From Magnetococcus sp. PR-3 (GTDB lineage: Bacteria > Pseudomonadota > Magnetococcia > Magnetococcales > Magnetococcaceae): 64,000 nucleotides of DNA. This document shows, in pieces, positions 47,801 to 62,800 of the stretch; position 1 is the stretch's first letter; each line of letters starts with the position of its first letter. The stretch lies in contig NZ_JBAHUQ010000017.1 of the NCBI RefSeq assembly GCF_036689865.1, positions 51,260-115,259 on the forward strand, given 5' to 3'. The notes below the pieces were generated by a model. That model saw nothing but the letters and a program-made list of their open reading frames with translations. It searched no databases and was not told where the DNA came from. A program made the translations under genes and the position numbers.

Positions 47801-50800
47801 GTGACCTCTCTGTCGCCGGACAGCTGGACTCTGCCTGGGTCATCGATATGGATGCCGATGGTGATATTGATCTGGATGGCACCCTCACCGCTGTGGGCTC
47901 TATTCTGGCTGACGCTGGCCAAGGCGAGAGTGGGCGTGGTTCCATTACCGGCTCTCTGAGCACCAATCTTACCGCGACGGTTAGTAATGCTGATATTCGC
48001 CTGACGGCGGGTAGCCAGGGTGGTGATCTTAACCTGGGTGATGCCTCGGTTACCTCCAGCAGTTTAATCCAGCTCAGAGCCGCAGAAGGCTCTCTGATCC
48101 ATGATCAGGGGTTGTTGACAGCTGCAACATTGGATGTCGATGTTGCCGGATCCTTGACCGCCAATATTGACAGCAACGATCTGTATGCCCTCAGTCGTCA
48201 CAGTGGTGATATCACCATTACGGATCTACAGGATCTCAACCTTGCTGATGTGCGGACCACCAAAGGGGCGATCGATATTACCGTCTTTGGTGATCTGGAT
48301 GCCCGCTACGTCGAGGCGTTTGGGGGGGAAGAGAACCATGACATTACCCTGAATGCGCTGGATTTGAGCAGTGGTGTGACAGGTGACCTAACTTTACGTC
48401 AGGTGCGGGCTGCGGGTTTGGGGGATCTGCATGTAACGGGTGCAAGCAGTATTGACCAGACCAGCTATCAAAGTGCGGGAGATGATTATCTGAGTGGTGA
48501 TCATCTGCATGTGACAGGGCAGAACACCTTGGATCTGGATGTCGATGTTCATGCGCTGAGTATGAACATCGCCGGTACCGGTGTTGTGACAGTTGATAGC
48601 GAACGGGCCACAACCCTGACCTTGGATGAAGTGACCATCGCCCGTGGTGAACTGTTGGTTAACCACCTAAATGGCAGTATGCGGGTAGAGGATTTAAACC
48701 TCAGTGGTAATAGCGATGCCTATGATCTGCATTTGAACAGTGGTGGCGACCTGTTGGTGGATAACATCAATGTGGGTGTCTACCGTACGGCAACCATTGA
48801 TGGATCTGCGGGCACCTCATCCTCCGGTGATCTCTTTATTACTGCGGCGGGTAAGGTGGGGCAAATTCTGGCTGACGATGCTGTGGATATGGTGGCCGAT
48901 ACGATCAATATTACGGCTGGTACCGGAATTGAACAGATTGATTTGGCGGCCAATGTTCTGGGCCATGTGCAGACCACCACCGGTGATATGGTCTTGACCG
49001 ACCGCGATGGCGCCGGTGAGCTTTACGAAGGTTTACGCCTGGAGTATGTGCAGGCAGACGCTGGTTCGGTGACCGTTACTGCTGCGACCACCATGGTGGT
49101 CGATGAGGTGAAGGCTCTGGGCGCCAGTGGTGTGGCCCGACTGACGGCTGAAACCGGCAATCTGGCTGTGTTGGATGAGGCCGCTACGGCGATTGACGTC
49201 GGCTCCGGTGTGGCCTTAAGTGCCGGTGATATGCTTTCCATGGCTCAGCTGGTGGATGCGCCGAACCTGATTGAGCTACGGGCGGCGAACCGGTTTGATC
49301 TCCCTCTGGCTGATGGTGAGACCCTGGATCTCTCGGCCGATACCATTATTTTACAGACAGGCGATGCCATTGTTGTTGATGGAACCCTAACCGCCAAAGA
49401 TCGTATTGAGCTTCTCTCCAAACAGAATGTTGAGGTTACTGGTACATTAACCAGTAGCTTAAATGCCGCCATTGGGCAGGTTGTGATTGAGGCGACTGGG
49501 GCGGTTCAGTTCGTCGAGGCCCAAAATGACACAACCTACAACCTGGCCCGCTATACCGCAGCCGATGGGACCGAACTGCTCTACTCCCCGGCCGCCGATG
49601 TGATCTATCAGGATGATGGCCATGGGGCGTTAAACGATGTCTCTGCGAGCTACAACCTAGCCGATCTGTCTCGTGTGGAGATCGCCACCGACTCTGGCGA
49701 CATCACCATCGATACCGGGTTGTTATGGGTCGCTGATCTGGATCTGCATCTGGCGGGGGATCTTAACCTTACCAGCAGTGAAAATCTGGTGCTCTCCGGC
49801 TCCGTAACCGGGGCGGGCAGTGATGAGACGGCGGATAACATCACCCTCTACACCCGTGGGGATATGACCCTGGATATGGGGGTGATGCAGGCCGATGGGG
49901 TGATGGATGTTGGCAGCGGCTACAACATGTGGGTGGATGCCAGCACCGTGCTGCGGGCTGATACGGTCAAGGTCGTCGCCGATTATGGCTTTAGCCTCAA
50001 CACCTTGGCCAATACGATTACCGCCCGCGCCCTGGTGGGGGGGGATATTGTCATTAATGAAGGGGATGCCGTCACCCTGACCCATGTGGAGAGCAACAGT
50101 GGTACGGTGACCGTCAACAGTGGTGGGGATCTTACCGCCAGCTATGTGCGGGTCAATTCTGATGTATCGGGTCACGATATTACCCTGACCAGTGGCGGTA
50201 ACCTCTATGCCGATGATGTCGCCACCGGCTACAACAACGGTGTGGTGAACTTGAGTGCGGCGGGCATGGTTGCTGAGAGCATAGCCGATGATGCCACCGA
50301 TGTTACTGCCCATAGTCTGAACATCACCTATGGGGAGGTTAACAGCTCCGATAGCATCGATCTGGAGGCGGTCACCTACACCGCCCCCACCGAGACACAA
50401 GAGGTCGGCGGCGGGGCGATCTCCCTCTCCGATGTCAATGTGGATGGGGATTACCTGATCATTGCGCCAGCCTGGAGTGGGGATATCAATGTCACCGCAA
50501 CCGGAACCATTACGGTGCTGGAGTTGGGGGATATGGTGGGCCACCACATGACCCTGAATGCTGGCCAGGGGGTTGTCTTTGTCTCTGCCATGGATATTGG
50601 CGAGGGTGATTATGACATCACCGCCGGTACCACCATTACCACCGGGGGGACTTTGGTTGGGGATCGCGGTAGCTTCACCGTGGGTGAGGATCTGACCCTG
50701 GATGTTGCCCTGAACTCTATGAGTGCCCATTTAACCGCTGCTGCTGACCTGACCGTGGTGGATGATGGTTGGTTGGTGGTGGAGCATATTCAGAACTCCA

Positions 50801-53800
50801 GCGGAGATGTTGAGCTCAGTAGTGAGACGGGCATTCAGTTGCTGGATGTCGATATGACCGGTGATCTAACCGTCACCGATAGTACCCAGAGCATTGCCAT
50901 TGGGGATGTCAATGTGACTGGGAATGTTCATTTAAATGCAGCCAACCAAATTTATATGAACAGTGGTGGACGCCTTACCGCCCAAAACCTTATCGCCCGT
51001 GCCAGCAGTATGATTGATCTGGATACCACCATTGATCGATTGGATGCTGAAAACAGCAGCGGCACCCTGACGGTGGAGGATAGTGATGGCCTGATTGTAG
51101 ACCGTGTGGTGACAGGTGGTGGAGAGACCGTATTGTCAGGCTCTTCCTTGACCGTCCATAGCCTTGTTTCAACCACCGATAGTGATGCTCATGATGTGCA
51201 TCTACGCACCACGGGTGGGGATATGCTTCTTGGCGCGGTGGATGTGGGCCTGCAGGGGGATCTGTTCCTGTCGACCATTGGTGGTGCGGTTCATGACAGT
51301 GCGACCAGTGCCATCCAGAGTGATTGGTTGACGATCAATGCCGCGGGTGCCGTGGATTTGGCTGTTGATGTCAATGTACTCAACCTGACGACCTCTGCGG
51401 TTGGGGATGTAACCGTGGTGGAGAAGGGCAGTGTTGAGGTATCTCATTTTGAACTTCACGATGGGGCGGGGGCCATAACCGCCAATGAAGGGGACCTGAC
51501 GGTTCTCTATGCCTGGAACAGCGGGACGGATGAGACCGATGACTCGACCTTTACAGCGTTGGGGGGTGGGGTAAACCTGGTCAATGTAAATACCAATGGT
51601 GCTGGGGATGTCATCGTTCACAGCAGCGGTGACTTCACGGGGGCCGTTGGTGGTCAACAGCTCACCGCGACCGTGGCCGGTTCGGTAGATATTGATACCT
51701 GGGTTGAGACTCTGGATCTGACCCTCACAACAGATGGCTCTGTGGCTGTGGATGAGGCCAATGCGCTCTATCTGGCGGGGTTGGACCATCAAGGTAGTGG
51801 TGATAGCCGTATTTACAGCGGTGGCTGGTTGGACATCAATGGTGATGTGCGAGCATCTGGTAATCTAGATCTACGCAGCATTGGAGATGAAACCACCTTG
51901 GCTGTGACCGGTTCTGTTGCCTCCAGTAGTGGGGACCTGCTACTGGTCAGTAACGGAGATATTCAACTGCAAGGCGATATCAGCGGCCATGGAGTGCGTG
52001 TTTATGCCGATGATAACAGCGACGATTTGGGTTTAATCCAAATGGGTGATGGTGTGGTTGCCGATGCCCTGGATGGTCAGGCGATCTTTACCGCAGGTGA
52101 GTCAATTACCATTGCACAGATTCGTAGCAGCAGTACGGATAGTGATGCCATCTATGTAAATAGCCGAGCTGGTGCTCTGGAAGATGCTGGGGATACCCAC
52201 ATTGATTTAGAAACCGATGGTGGGGCACAACTGCGCAGCCGCTTTGGGGTGTCTGGCCTAGAGAGCCGTTTGGGTGCCTTGGATGTGGTCAATATTGGCG
52301 GCGGTGATATCGTTCTTAACGAAAAGGATGATCTGACCCTGGTGACGGCCCAGCAAGTTGCGGCTGATGCCCATATAAGCATCCAAAGTGGCGGAAGTTT
52401 GAGCGTTGCGGGTAGCAACCTGACAACAGTGGGTGGTGGTACGTTTACGCTGGAGGCTGGGCAAGATTTAACCGTGAATAGTCAAATCACCACACAGAGT
52501 GGAGCCTTGACGTTACGTGCCGATAACCATGTACAGATTAATGCCAATCTAACCACCACAGGTGGTGCGGTTACCTTAACGGCGGATGATGATGCCGATG
52601 CCAACGGCAGTGGGGGTAACTTCACTCAGGTCGATGGCACCACAATCCAAGCAGGGGAAGGTAAGATCACCCTTTCGGCTGATGGTGCGATCACCTTGGC
52701 CAACCTTGTAAGCAGCAGTGATGCCGCCGATGCCATTACAATAACCACCGCAGGTGAGGTGATTGATGGAGGCGATAGCCATGTTGATCTGCAGGCTGGT
52801 GGGGTGGTTGTTCAAGCAGGAAGCGGTATTGGCGCGGCAAACGCCCTGGAAGGTCAGGTAGATATACTGGACCTGAGCAACCAAGGTGGATCTATGGGCT
52901 GGAATGAGCTGGATGGCGTGACCCTGAGCAACCTGGATCAGAATGGTCAGGGTGGGGTCAGCTTCCATGCGGCGGGTGATGTTGTGGTTCAGGCCAATGG
53001 TGCGCTCACCACCCAAAGTGGTGCTTTAAATCTACAGGTGAGCCAGGGGGCGTTGGTCAGTTTTGGCGAGATCTCTTCAACCTCTGGGGATATCACCATT
53101 ACGCTTGATACGGGTGATTTTTCACTGCTCGGTGCCTTGCATGCAGGGGGTACAGGAGATCTGGTGGTTGAAACAACCCAGGGTACCCTCTACAGCGGCG
53201 CTGCCCCTTGGGCGAGCAGCTTAGGGGCTGAAAATCTTAACTGGGTTCTGGAAAATGGTCGCTTTAGTGTCGACGCGGCAACGGGTGAGGTGGTTGTTGC
53301 CGGTGCAACCGCTGCTGAAGAGGCCGCGTATCTGCTCAATGGTACGGTTATACGTACGGCTGATGGCGCCTACCTGAATGCAGAGTTAGGTCATTTGACC
53401 CTGCGTGCAGGTGGTGAGCTGGGGCAAGCCACTGCGGGGTATACCTTAGGACCTTCTGCTCTGTTGCTGCATGCTGCCACTATGACTGCCACTACTGGTG
53501 GTGGGGCCCATCTGATGAGTGTGGGGGATACCCGTATTGGTGATGTAGGGCTTAACCGTACCACCAGTAGCCAAGGGGCCATGAACCTGATGGTGCTGGA
53601 TGGTGGCTTGACCCTGGATCAAACACTTAATGCGGGTGGGGGTGATCTGTGGATTGGTGCAGAGACCATTCACATTGGTGCGGATCTGCAAAGTTCAGGT
53701 GGGCAACTTACCCTGACAGCGTTAACCCCGGATGCTCAGATAGGGCTTGGTGATGGTGCGGTAGGCTCTTTCCAGCTTGATCAGGCTGAACTGGACCATT

Positions 53801-56800
53801 TTGCGGGTGGTTTTGAGGGTGTGACCATTGGCCAGTCAGGTGGGGCTTACCAGGTAACGGTTGGTACCCAGAACGGTTCGGTTGTCTTTTCGGATGCATG
53901 GACCGTACAGGCCAAGGGTGAGGGTGGTCATATCACCGTTGCTGGCGATTGGGTGGGAACAGGGCCTGATGCGCAGTTAACCCTGGAAGGCTCAGGTTCA
54001 ACCACAGATCTGCAGGCCGATATCACTGTTTCAGGTGATGTAACCCTGAATGATAAAATTGCGGTGAGTGGTGACCACACCATTTCAGGTGACCATGTCA
54101 CGCTGGCGGGCTCTGGTGCTGCAACTGTTGTTGGTTCTGGGGGGGGTGATGCCCTTACACTGACGGCCAAACAGGATCTAACGCTCTCAGGCCGTATTGA
54201 AAATAGCCTTGAAGATCTGACGTTGAACGCTGTGGGTGATGTGGTGGTGCATGGGGATGTTGAACTCTCTGGCCAGTTAACCACCCAAAGCACAACCTTA
54301 ACGCTGAACCAGGCTGTACGTGCCACACAGATAGCCTTTGAGGCTGATCAATCCATTACTACCCAAGCCTTAACCACAACCATTGGGGACCTTAATCTGC
54401 TGTTGAACCATGCCGATGGGCAGGCAACCCTGCAAGGCGCTGTTCATACCGCAGGTGATATGGATGCGCACTCAGCGGGTCACTTAACCTTGGCCAATAC
54501 CTTAACAGCACAGACGGCCACACTGCAGGCTGCGCGTGTATTGGATCTGCAAGGTCTGGTAACGGTCACCCAAGATCTGACCCTGACCCTGGATGGTGGT
54601 GTAGATGCTGAGCGCTTGAATACGGTGAGTATTATGGCCAGCGGGGCTGTGCATGTTGACAGTGATGCCACGGCCTCGCTGGGAGGGGATCTCACGGCGC
54701 AGAGTGTAACCTTACAAGGGGATGCCGCCTTAAGTGTGCAGGGTGCCGTCGTTACTACAGATGATCTTAGCCTGACCGGTGGTGAGCAGGCCCACTTTAC
54801 GGCCCATGGGCTGCTCTCTGTCGGTGGTGATCTGACGGTCTCCCAGATAGCCTCAGCCACGTTGCAGGGGAATGTTGATGTGGCTGAACAAGCCACGTTT
54901 ACGCTGCCTGGAACATTAAATGTGCTGGGTGATTTGGCTGTTCAAGATCACCTGACCTTAAGCAGCAGTCAAAATGTTGAGCTTACTGGCTTGGTCACGG
55001 TTGGGGGCGATATGCAGCTTACCCAAACCGGTGAGGTGACAACCCATGATCAGATCACTGTAACGGGGCAGCTGGCACAAAGTGGGGGTGTGAGCACTCA
55101 AATGAACGCTGCTGTTTCAGCTCAGGGCGTTACCCTGGCTGTAGACCATGTGGCGATCTTGGGTGGCATGAGTGTGACAGGTGGCGCTGATCTAACGCTA
55201 CAGGCTGCTAGTATGGATCTAGGTACCCAAGCCAGCAGCATAAGTGGCTCGGGTGCGTTGGTGATCCGTGCGGATAACAGTCAGCGTACCCTGCGGGTGG
55301 GGGATCATAGTGGCGCTACCAGTGATGATCTAAGCCTCTCCCAGCAGGACTGGAATAGTCTCGCCGCTGGGTTTGATCATCGTCAGCTGGGTCGAAGTGA
55401 GGATGGCTTAGGCGTGATGGTGTTGGGCGATCTAAACAGCCAGGATGATCTCTATCTGAATGCCGCCAGTTTGAAGGTTCAAGGCTTGGTAAGCAGCAGC
55501 GGTTCACTACAGGGTGACCTGCGTAACGGCATAACCATTGATGGCCGTTTGGCAACCACTGGGGCAGCGACACTTACCCTTATGGGGAGCAGTGTTTACC
55601 AGGAGGGTGAGTTGGCCAGTGAGCAAGGTGAGCTGATTGTGACCGCCCGTAGTGGCCACATCACCATGGGTCAAACCTCCTTGACTCAATCTGCAGCAAC
55701 CATTGAGCTTAGCGCCTATGAAGACCTAACCCTTGGTCAGGTCGATGCCGGGCAGCAGGCCATCCATATTACCGCGGATGCTCAGAACCGTGGGCAAGGG
55801 GCCATTCTTTCTGCCTTGGATGGCTCAGTCGCCAACTTGGTTACGTCCGGGACGGCAACTTTGCAAGCGGCAACGGGCGTGGGGGATGCCTCTACCGCCA
55901 TTACTTCTGATGTTGCCCATGTGAATGTGGTATCCCATGGCGTGCGAGGTGGTCTCTCTCTGACCCAAACCGGTTCTCAGGACTTAACCGTTGACCAGCT
56001 GTCTCTTAGCAATCTGCTAAATACCGCTGGGGATATTCAGCTGCAAAGCGAGCAAGGCTCACTGCTGCTGTCTACAGGTGTGACGGGACAAGGTGGGGAT
56101 GTCACGGTTGCTGCCGCTTCTGCACTACAGGTGGCAGCCCATCAAACGGTTCAAAGCCAAGGTGGGGATGTCACGTTGGCTGCTGGCCTGCTGGGTCTGA
56201 CGCTGGAGGCTGGCTCCCAAATAGATGCAGGGTCTGGGCAGATGGTCGTGACCTCTGCGGGTGATATGGTGGTCTCCACCCTAAAAACCACCCATACCGC
56301 CCATGACGCCTTAACGATCACCGTTGCTGGGGCGTTGCTGGATGGGGATGACCTAAACCGGGATCTGGATGTTGCCCTGGGTGGTGCGGTAATTTCAGTT
56401 GGTAGCAGCCTTGGAGCTTTGGATGCTCTTGAGACCGATATGGCGACGCTTAGTCTGACCCAGACCGGGCAGGGCGTGGTGCGCATCAGTGAGCTGGACG
56501 CCCTTGAAATAGCCCAAACCACTGTTGCCGGTGAGCGGTTGGTGTTGGTATCGGAAACGGATTCGATTCATATCACTGGTGCCGTTGAAGCTGGGAATGC
56601 TGCGCGTCTTTCCGCCGCAACCACAGTGACTGTAGCGGCAGATGTTCATGTTGGGGGTGATCTCTCCTTGATCAGTCAGCAGGAGATGACCCTTCATGGT
56701 CAGGTGAGCAGCGTGAGTGGCTCTATCGATATGGCCAGTCTGGGCGGTTCCATTGTGCAGGCCGATGGTCAACAGGTCAGCAGTGGTGCCTTAAGTGATG

Positions 56801-59800
56801 GCGATATCCGACTTTCTGCTGCCCAGAATATACACATTGCGGCTGTGGAGAGTGGGACAGGCACCATGGCCTTGCTGGCGGGTGGGGATCTGGTTCAGGT
56901 TGGTGATCAGCATATGGATCTGTCCGGCGCCGCCGCCATCGTGCAGGTGGCTGGGGAGGTCGGTGCGGATAGCGCACTGCAGACCAATCTGGATCGTTTG
57001 ACGCTCTCAGCCGCTTCTGTCTCGTTGGTTGAGCAGAATGGTTTGGATCTGAATGGTGTGGAACTGACCGTGAACCGTGTGGGCATCGCCTCCACTGACC
57101 TGACGGTGCTTGCCGCTTCCGGTGAGGATGTTCAGGTTCACTCAGGCGGTACTGTTGATCTGCACCTTCTGCAAGGTGATCTGACCCTTTCCCATATGTT
57201 CAGCAGTGTTGGTGGTGGTGCGGTGACCCTTCAAGGGGGGGGATCTCTGGATCTGCAAGGTAGCCTTGATGTCGATGGTGACCTGACCCTTACCATGGGG
57301 GCGGACATTACATTAGGTGCCTTAGCCCAAGTTTATACACACGGCAGCCAACAGAGCTGGAGTGCCCAAGGCGGGGTTGTTCAGGTCGCGGATGGTGCTC
57401 AAATCCAGAGTGCTCATGGTGATGTGAGCATCCAAGCTATGGGTGATATCACCATAACGGCTTTGGATGCTGGAAGCGGCGATGTAAGCCTGACATCGGT
57501 TACAGGTGCGATCTTGGATGGGGGCGCCCTTCAAACGGATCTCGCCTCTGCAGGGTTAACCTTGGTAGCTGGTACGGCCATTGGTGGGGTGGACAGTGGC
57601 TTGGTGTTGGATGTCGATACCCTGACTGCCACAGCCCAGGCAGGGGGGATGGTTCTTACCAATATGGGTGCCCTACAGATTGTCGGTGATGGTTTGCGGG
57701 CCTTGAGTGCGCAGGGCGGTATTGATCTTCAGGTCGCCAGTGGTGATCTGGATGTTCTGGCCGCCCTCCACAGCCATGGTGCTGGAGATATTACCCTGAC
57801 CAGTGCAGGTAGCATTAACCAGTTTGCAGATATCATCGGGCAAGATGGTGACCTGACGATCACAGCCCAGGCTGGTGACTTGGTTCAGGGTGATGGCGTT
57901 AAAATGATGTCAAACCATGGGGACCTTACACTGCAGGCGGGTGCTGTGGTGCTCTCTCAGTTGGTCAGTGTGGATGGTGATATCACGCTAACAGCCCGTG
58001 GGGCCATTACAGAGGCTCTAAGCACAGAAGCCGCTAACCTGGCAACCCAGGGTGCGGTTTCACTCCAGGCTGGCAGTGGTATGGGTGGGCTAGGGGACAA
58101 TGATCTGGACTTGGATGTTGCAACACTTAGCCAAGCACATACCAGCACAGGCTCAATGGTGCTGCACGAAGTTAATGATCTGGATGTGGCCAGCCAAGGG
58201 ATCAGCAGTGGTACGGGTGATCTCTCGTTGATCGTAGAGGCTGGCACGTTACAGCTGGATGGCGATATTAACTTTGCTGCGGGTCAGGTTGTCATACAAG
58301 CGGATGAGATCCTTCATAACAGCCAATTAATCAGCTTAAATAACACCAGCCTGAATGCTCAGGATGGCGCCATTACCATGGCTGCGGATGCCCACCTGCA
58401 AAGCCATGCAGGGGATGTCATGCTGACCGCCACAGAAGCGATTGCCTTAGGTCATGTTGCGGGCCAAGGGGTGGTGGTTGATGCGGGATGGTCTGTGGAT
58501 AATAGCCGTACAGATGGTGGTCTGAACATTGTAGCCAGTAACCAGTTGACCCTCAATGGTGAGACAGGTATCGGTCGATCCGAGCAGGCGCTCTATCTGG
58601 AGACCCCTCAGTTGGTGCAGGCACTGACCACCCATGGTGGGGTGTTCCTGACCAACACCTCAGCTCTAACAGTTCAGGCTGGGGGTATGCAAATTGCCCA
58701 AGGTAGTGGGGACTTGGCTCTGACACTAGAGACAGGGGATCTGACCCTTCTTGGTGTAGCTGCCGCAACGTATGGTGATGTGACCTTGGATGTTGCGGGT
58801 CATATTGACCAGCAGGCCAATATCTCTACAGCAAGTGTGGGGGAAGTTCATATAACCGCGCAGCAAGGTCATTACACCATGGCCGATGGGACCGATACCT
58901 CAACCCTGTTGGGGGATGTGCATATCTCTGCAGCAGGCTCCCTTAATATCGCAACGGTACGTAGTGAAGTGGGGGATATCCATCTAACCAGCGGTGCTAT
59001 GCTAACCGAGGTAACGGCAGATGAAGAAGCTAACCTCCGTACTGCGGGTGGTTTAACCCTTTCGGCTCAAAGTGGTATTGGGGCGGCAGGGGATGCGGAT
59101 ATCGATACGCTGGTTGGGTATTTAAATAGCGTTGGTACGGCCAGTGGCACGGTCTCGTTGCAAGAACAGGATGGGCTGACGGTTGGCGATATCAACGTGG
59201 GGGGCGGAGATGGCACCATTGTGCTCTCCCTGGATACCGGTTTGTTGGAGATTCTGGGAGATGTGGTGGTCAACGAAGGGTCGTTAACCCTTTCAGCCAA
59301 CGCTGTGGTGCAGCATGGAGATGTGTGGGTACAAGGAGATGGTACCCTTCATGTGGTCGCACAAGATGGCAGCATTGTTATGGACGATGGGGTTCATTCC
59401 ACCACCAACAGTGGCTCTATTACCTACCAGGCCAGTGAGGATGTACGGGTTTCTCAACTGCTCAGCAGTCATGGGGATATTCATATCATCAGCCAAACAG
59501 GTGCCATTGTGGATAACCTGTCTGATGAGTCTGCCAACATAGCCAGTTCCGGTGGTTTAACCCTCTCAGCTGCGGGTAATGTTGGTTCCTTTGATGATGA
59601 TTTAGATCTGGCCGTTGCAACACTGATTACAGCCCGCAGTGAAGCTGGAGAGATTCACCTGAGTGAAGCGGATGCACTAACCATTGCAGGTGCGGTGGAG
59701 GTGCTGAGTGGCCAGGGGGATATCAACCTGGATGGCGGTGCTCTGATCCTTCAAGATCAACTGTCGGCCAGCGGGGGGGATATCACTGTTGAGAGCCACA

Positions 59801-62800
59801 GCCTTGATCAAGGTGGAAATATGACCACCCAGGGCGCGGGTCAAATTGCGGTTACCACGACCTCTGGTGATCTCACGCTACACGCCCAGTTCGCAACCAC
59901 AACAGAGCAAGGTCTGATCGATTATACTGTCGCAGGGCGTATGGATCTAGATGGTCGCATGGTTAGTCAGTCCGGTGCCATTACGGTTCAAGCCCATACA
60001 CTGCAACAGCAAGGGGATGTGATCACTGCCGGGGCTGGTCCCTTAGCGGTTACCACGACAGCAGATCTGATTATGGTCTCGGATGCCTCGATGCAAAGTG
60101 AGACCGGTTCCATCACGCTTAACGGTGGTGGGGATGTCGCGGTGGCACAAATTAGTACCATACAGGGCGAGCTGCATGTGACTGCTGGTGGTTCTATTGT
60201 TGATGCTCAGATGGATGAGTCGGCCAATCTCTCTACAGCAGCAAGTTTGACCCTACAGGCCGGAACAGGTATTGGACACGTTGGTGAAGATCTAGATATC
60301 GATGTTCCGCTGCTGGTTTCAGCCGCAAGCAGTCGTGGGGACGTGGTGATAGAAGCGCTCTCAACGCTGACCGTGCACGATGCCATGACCGTAGAGGATG
60401 GCCAGCTGCACCTCCATGGTTCAGCGGACCTGAACGTGAATGGCACATTGAACAGTCAAGATCTGACTCTGACAGCCATGGGGACCTTGAACCATGCGGG
60501 TCAAATGACCAGCGTTGGCCATGTGGATCTGCAAGGTGATGCGGTGGTCATGACCGGTCAGGTTGAAAATACGAATGGATCCATTCACATCACGGCAGCC
60601 AATACCTTGGATCTGGATGGTCAGGTTGAGAGTATTTCAGGTGATGTCACCGTCACCGCAATCGATGTTCTGCATGATGGTCAGTTGATCACCGGTGAGG
60701 CGGGTCAACTGGCGGTTACCGCGACCCTTGGTGCTTTGAGCATGGGCAGCAGTGCCGTGAGCCAAAGCGGGACAGGAAGCCTGACCCAAACGGCCAAGAC
60801 AGCCATGACCCTAGAGGGTCAGGTGCAGAGCCATGGTGGCGACATGACGCTAACGGCCGCCTCCTTAGATCAGCAAGGGGTGGTAAAGACCGAGGGGCTC
60901 GGCCAGATAAGCTTACAGGCCAATCAAGGGCAGATGGTTCTGGGGGCCGATCACCGTATCACGACCGAGCAAGGATCTTTGAGCCTTCATGCTGCGACCA
61001 CACTGGCGCAACAGGGTCAGATCCAGAGCGGTCAAGGTGATATGACCCTTACAGCCGGTGAGGGTATGGATATCTCAGGTCAGCTCACCACCTTGGGTGG
61101 GAACATGGCACTCACCGCGGCCAGCTTGGTGTTGACGGGGCAGCTAAGCACCGCCCAACAAGGTGAGCTGGATATCACACTGACTCAAGCGGGGTTGAAT
61201 ATTGGGGTGGATGGTCGTGTTCAAACCGGTATGGGGTCCATGTCTATGACCGTGGCTGGTGATATGATCATTGGCGGGGCTGTGCAGGGTCAAGGTGGAG
61301 ATATTACCTTGGTTGCGGCATCGGTAGATCAACAGGCACGCTTGGCAACGCTTGGGGATGGTGAGCTTTCTGTTGAAGCCATGAGTGGAACCCTTACCAT
61401 GGCCGATGGGGTCATGACCCAGAGTGACGCAGGCCGTATTAGCTATCAGGCTGCGGGGGATCTCTCTGTTGCCCAAATCGTGAGTGTGCAAGGGGATGTT
61501 GTCCTTAAAAGTGGTGGCACCATTTTAGATAACCAGCACGATGAGCAAGCCAATATCTCCGCCACAGGGCAGGTAAGCTTGGATGCTGTCACTGGTATTG
61601 GTACCGACGTGGATGATATCGATACAGCCATGACGGAGCTGCACCACGCCATCAGCCAATCCGGTACGTTGCATCTGCAGGAGCTTGATGATCTGCAGGT
61701 AACCGGCGCCCTTAGCCTAAGCCAGGGGGATGCGGCTTTAGAGCTGGATGTGGGGGGATCTCTAACACTGTCTGGGCAGGTGACCCATGGTGCAGGTGAT
61801 ATTCGTATAACCTCCGGTATGGATCTGACTCAAGAAGGGATTGTTCAGACTCAGGCTCAAGGGAATATTCACCTTCAGGCTGTTCATGGTGCCTTAGAGA
61901 GTACGGCGGCAGCCCAAACAGTAAGCCTGTTTGGTGATGTTGATCTTATTGCCAATCAAACGGCAACTCTTCATGGTTCACTGAGCTCAACGGGTGGAGA
62001 TCTCTCCATTCAAGCGGCTCAGGTGGTGTTGGATGGGGCTGTGGAAACGGGTGATTTGGGTGCAGTCACCCTAACCGCTTCCTCTGCTTCGATAACCACC
62101 TCCGACCTTGGCATGATCACCACGGCTCAAGGTGATGTCCGCTTGGCCGCTGAGACAACTATGACGCTGGAAGGTGCTGTTGTTTCAACGGCTGGGGATC
62201 TTACCCTCACCGGCGCGAGCTTGGACCAAGGACAGCATGTGATCACTGGAGAGAATGGTGTGATCACGGTGACCATCGAAGCAGATGCCAATATCCGAGA
62301 TGGGGTGGTTAGCCGCAGTGCCGATGGTCAGCAGGTTTGGCAGGTGGGTGGCGAGCTAACAGTTCAAGGGCAGCTGGAGAGTGCTCATGGTGCTCTTGAT
62401 CTGCACGGTGGGCAGATGACCATTGAAGGGGGTTTGCTGAGTGACAGTGGGTCCATGGCGGTAACGGCAGCAGGTAGTTTAACCCTGAATGGGACCGCAC
62501 AAAGCTTATCGGGTTCCCAGCAGTGGCAAGCGGCCAGTCTGTTGATCAATGGTGATATCTCCACCGCACAAGCAGGTACGGTGGATCTGACTACAACACA
62601 GAGCAATATTCTGGTGACGGCAAACCATGCCATCCAGACCGTAGAGGGAGCACTCAACCTTAACGCCGCTCAAATGTTAATTATGCACGGCAGTGTGCTT
62701 AGCCAAAATGGCGCCATGGTCTTGCAAGGGAGTGGTGTGCAGCAAAGCGCCAATGTCTCTACAGCTCATACTGTGGAGATTACAGCCCGTAGTGGTGACC

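Noticed and set aside
49723..50730. 335-residue minus-strand frame inside the giant gene
   Set aside because: It is a shadow on the opposite strand of a Gly/Asp-rich coding region (His/Gly/Ile-rich composition, no motifs). The plus-strand frame there is a regular beta-helix.
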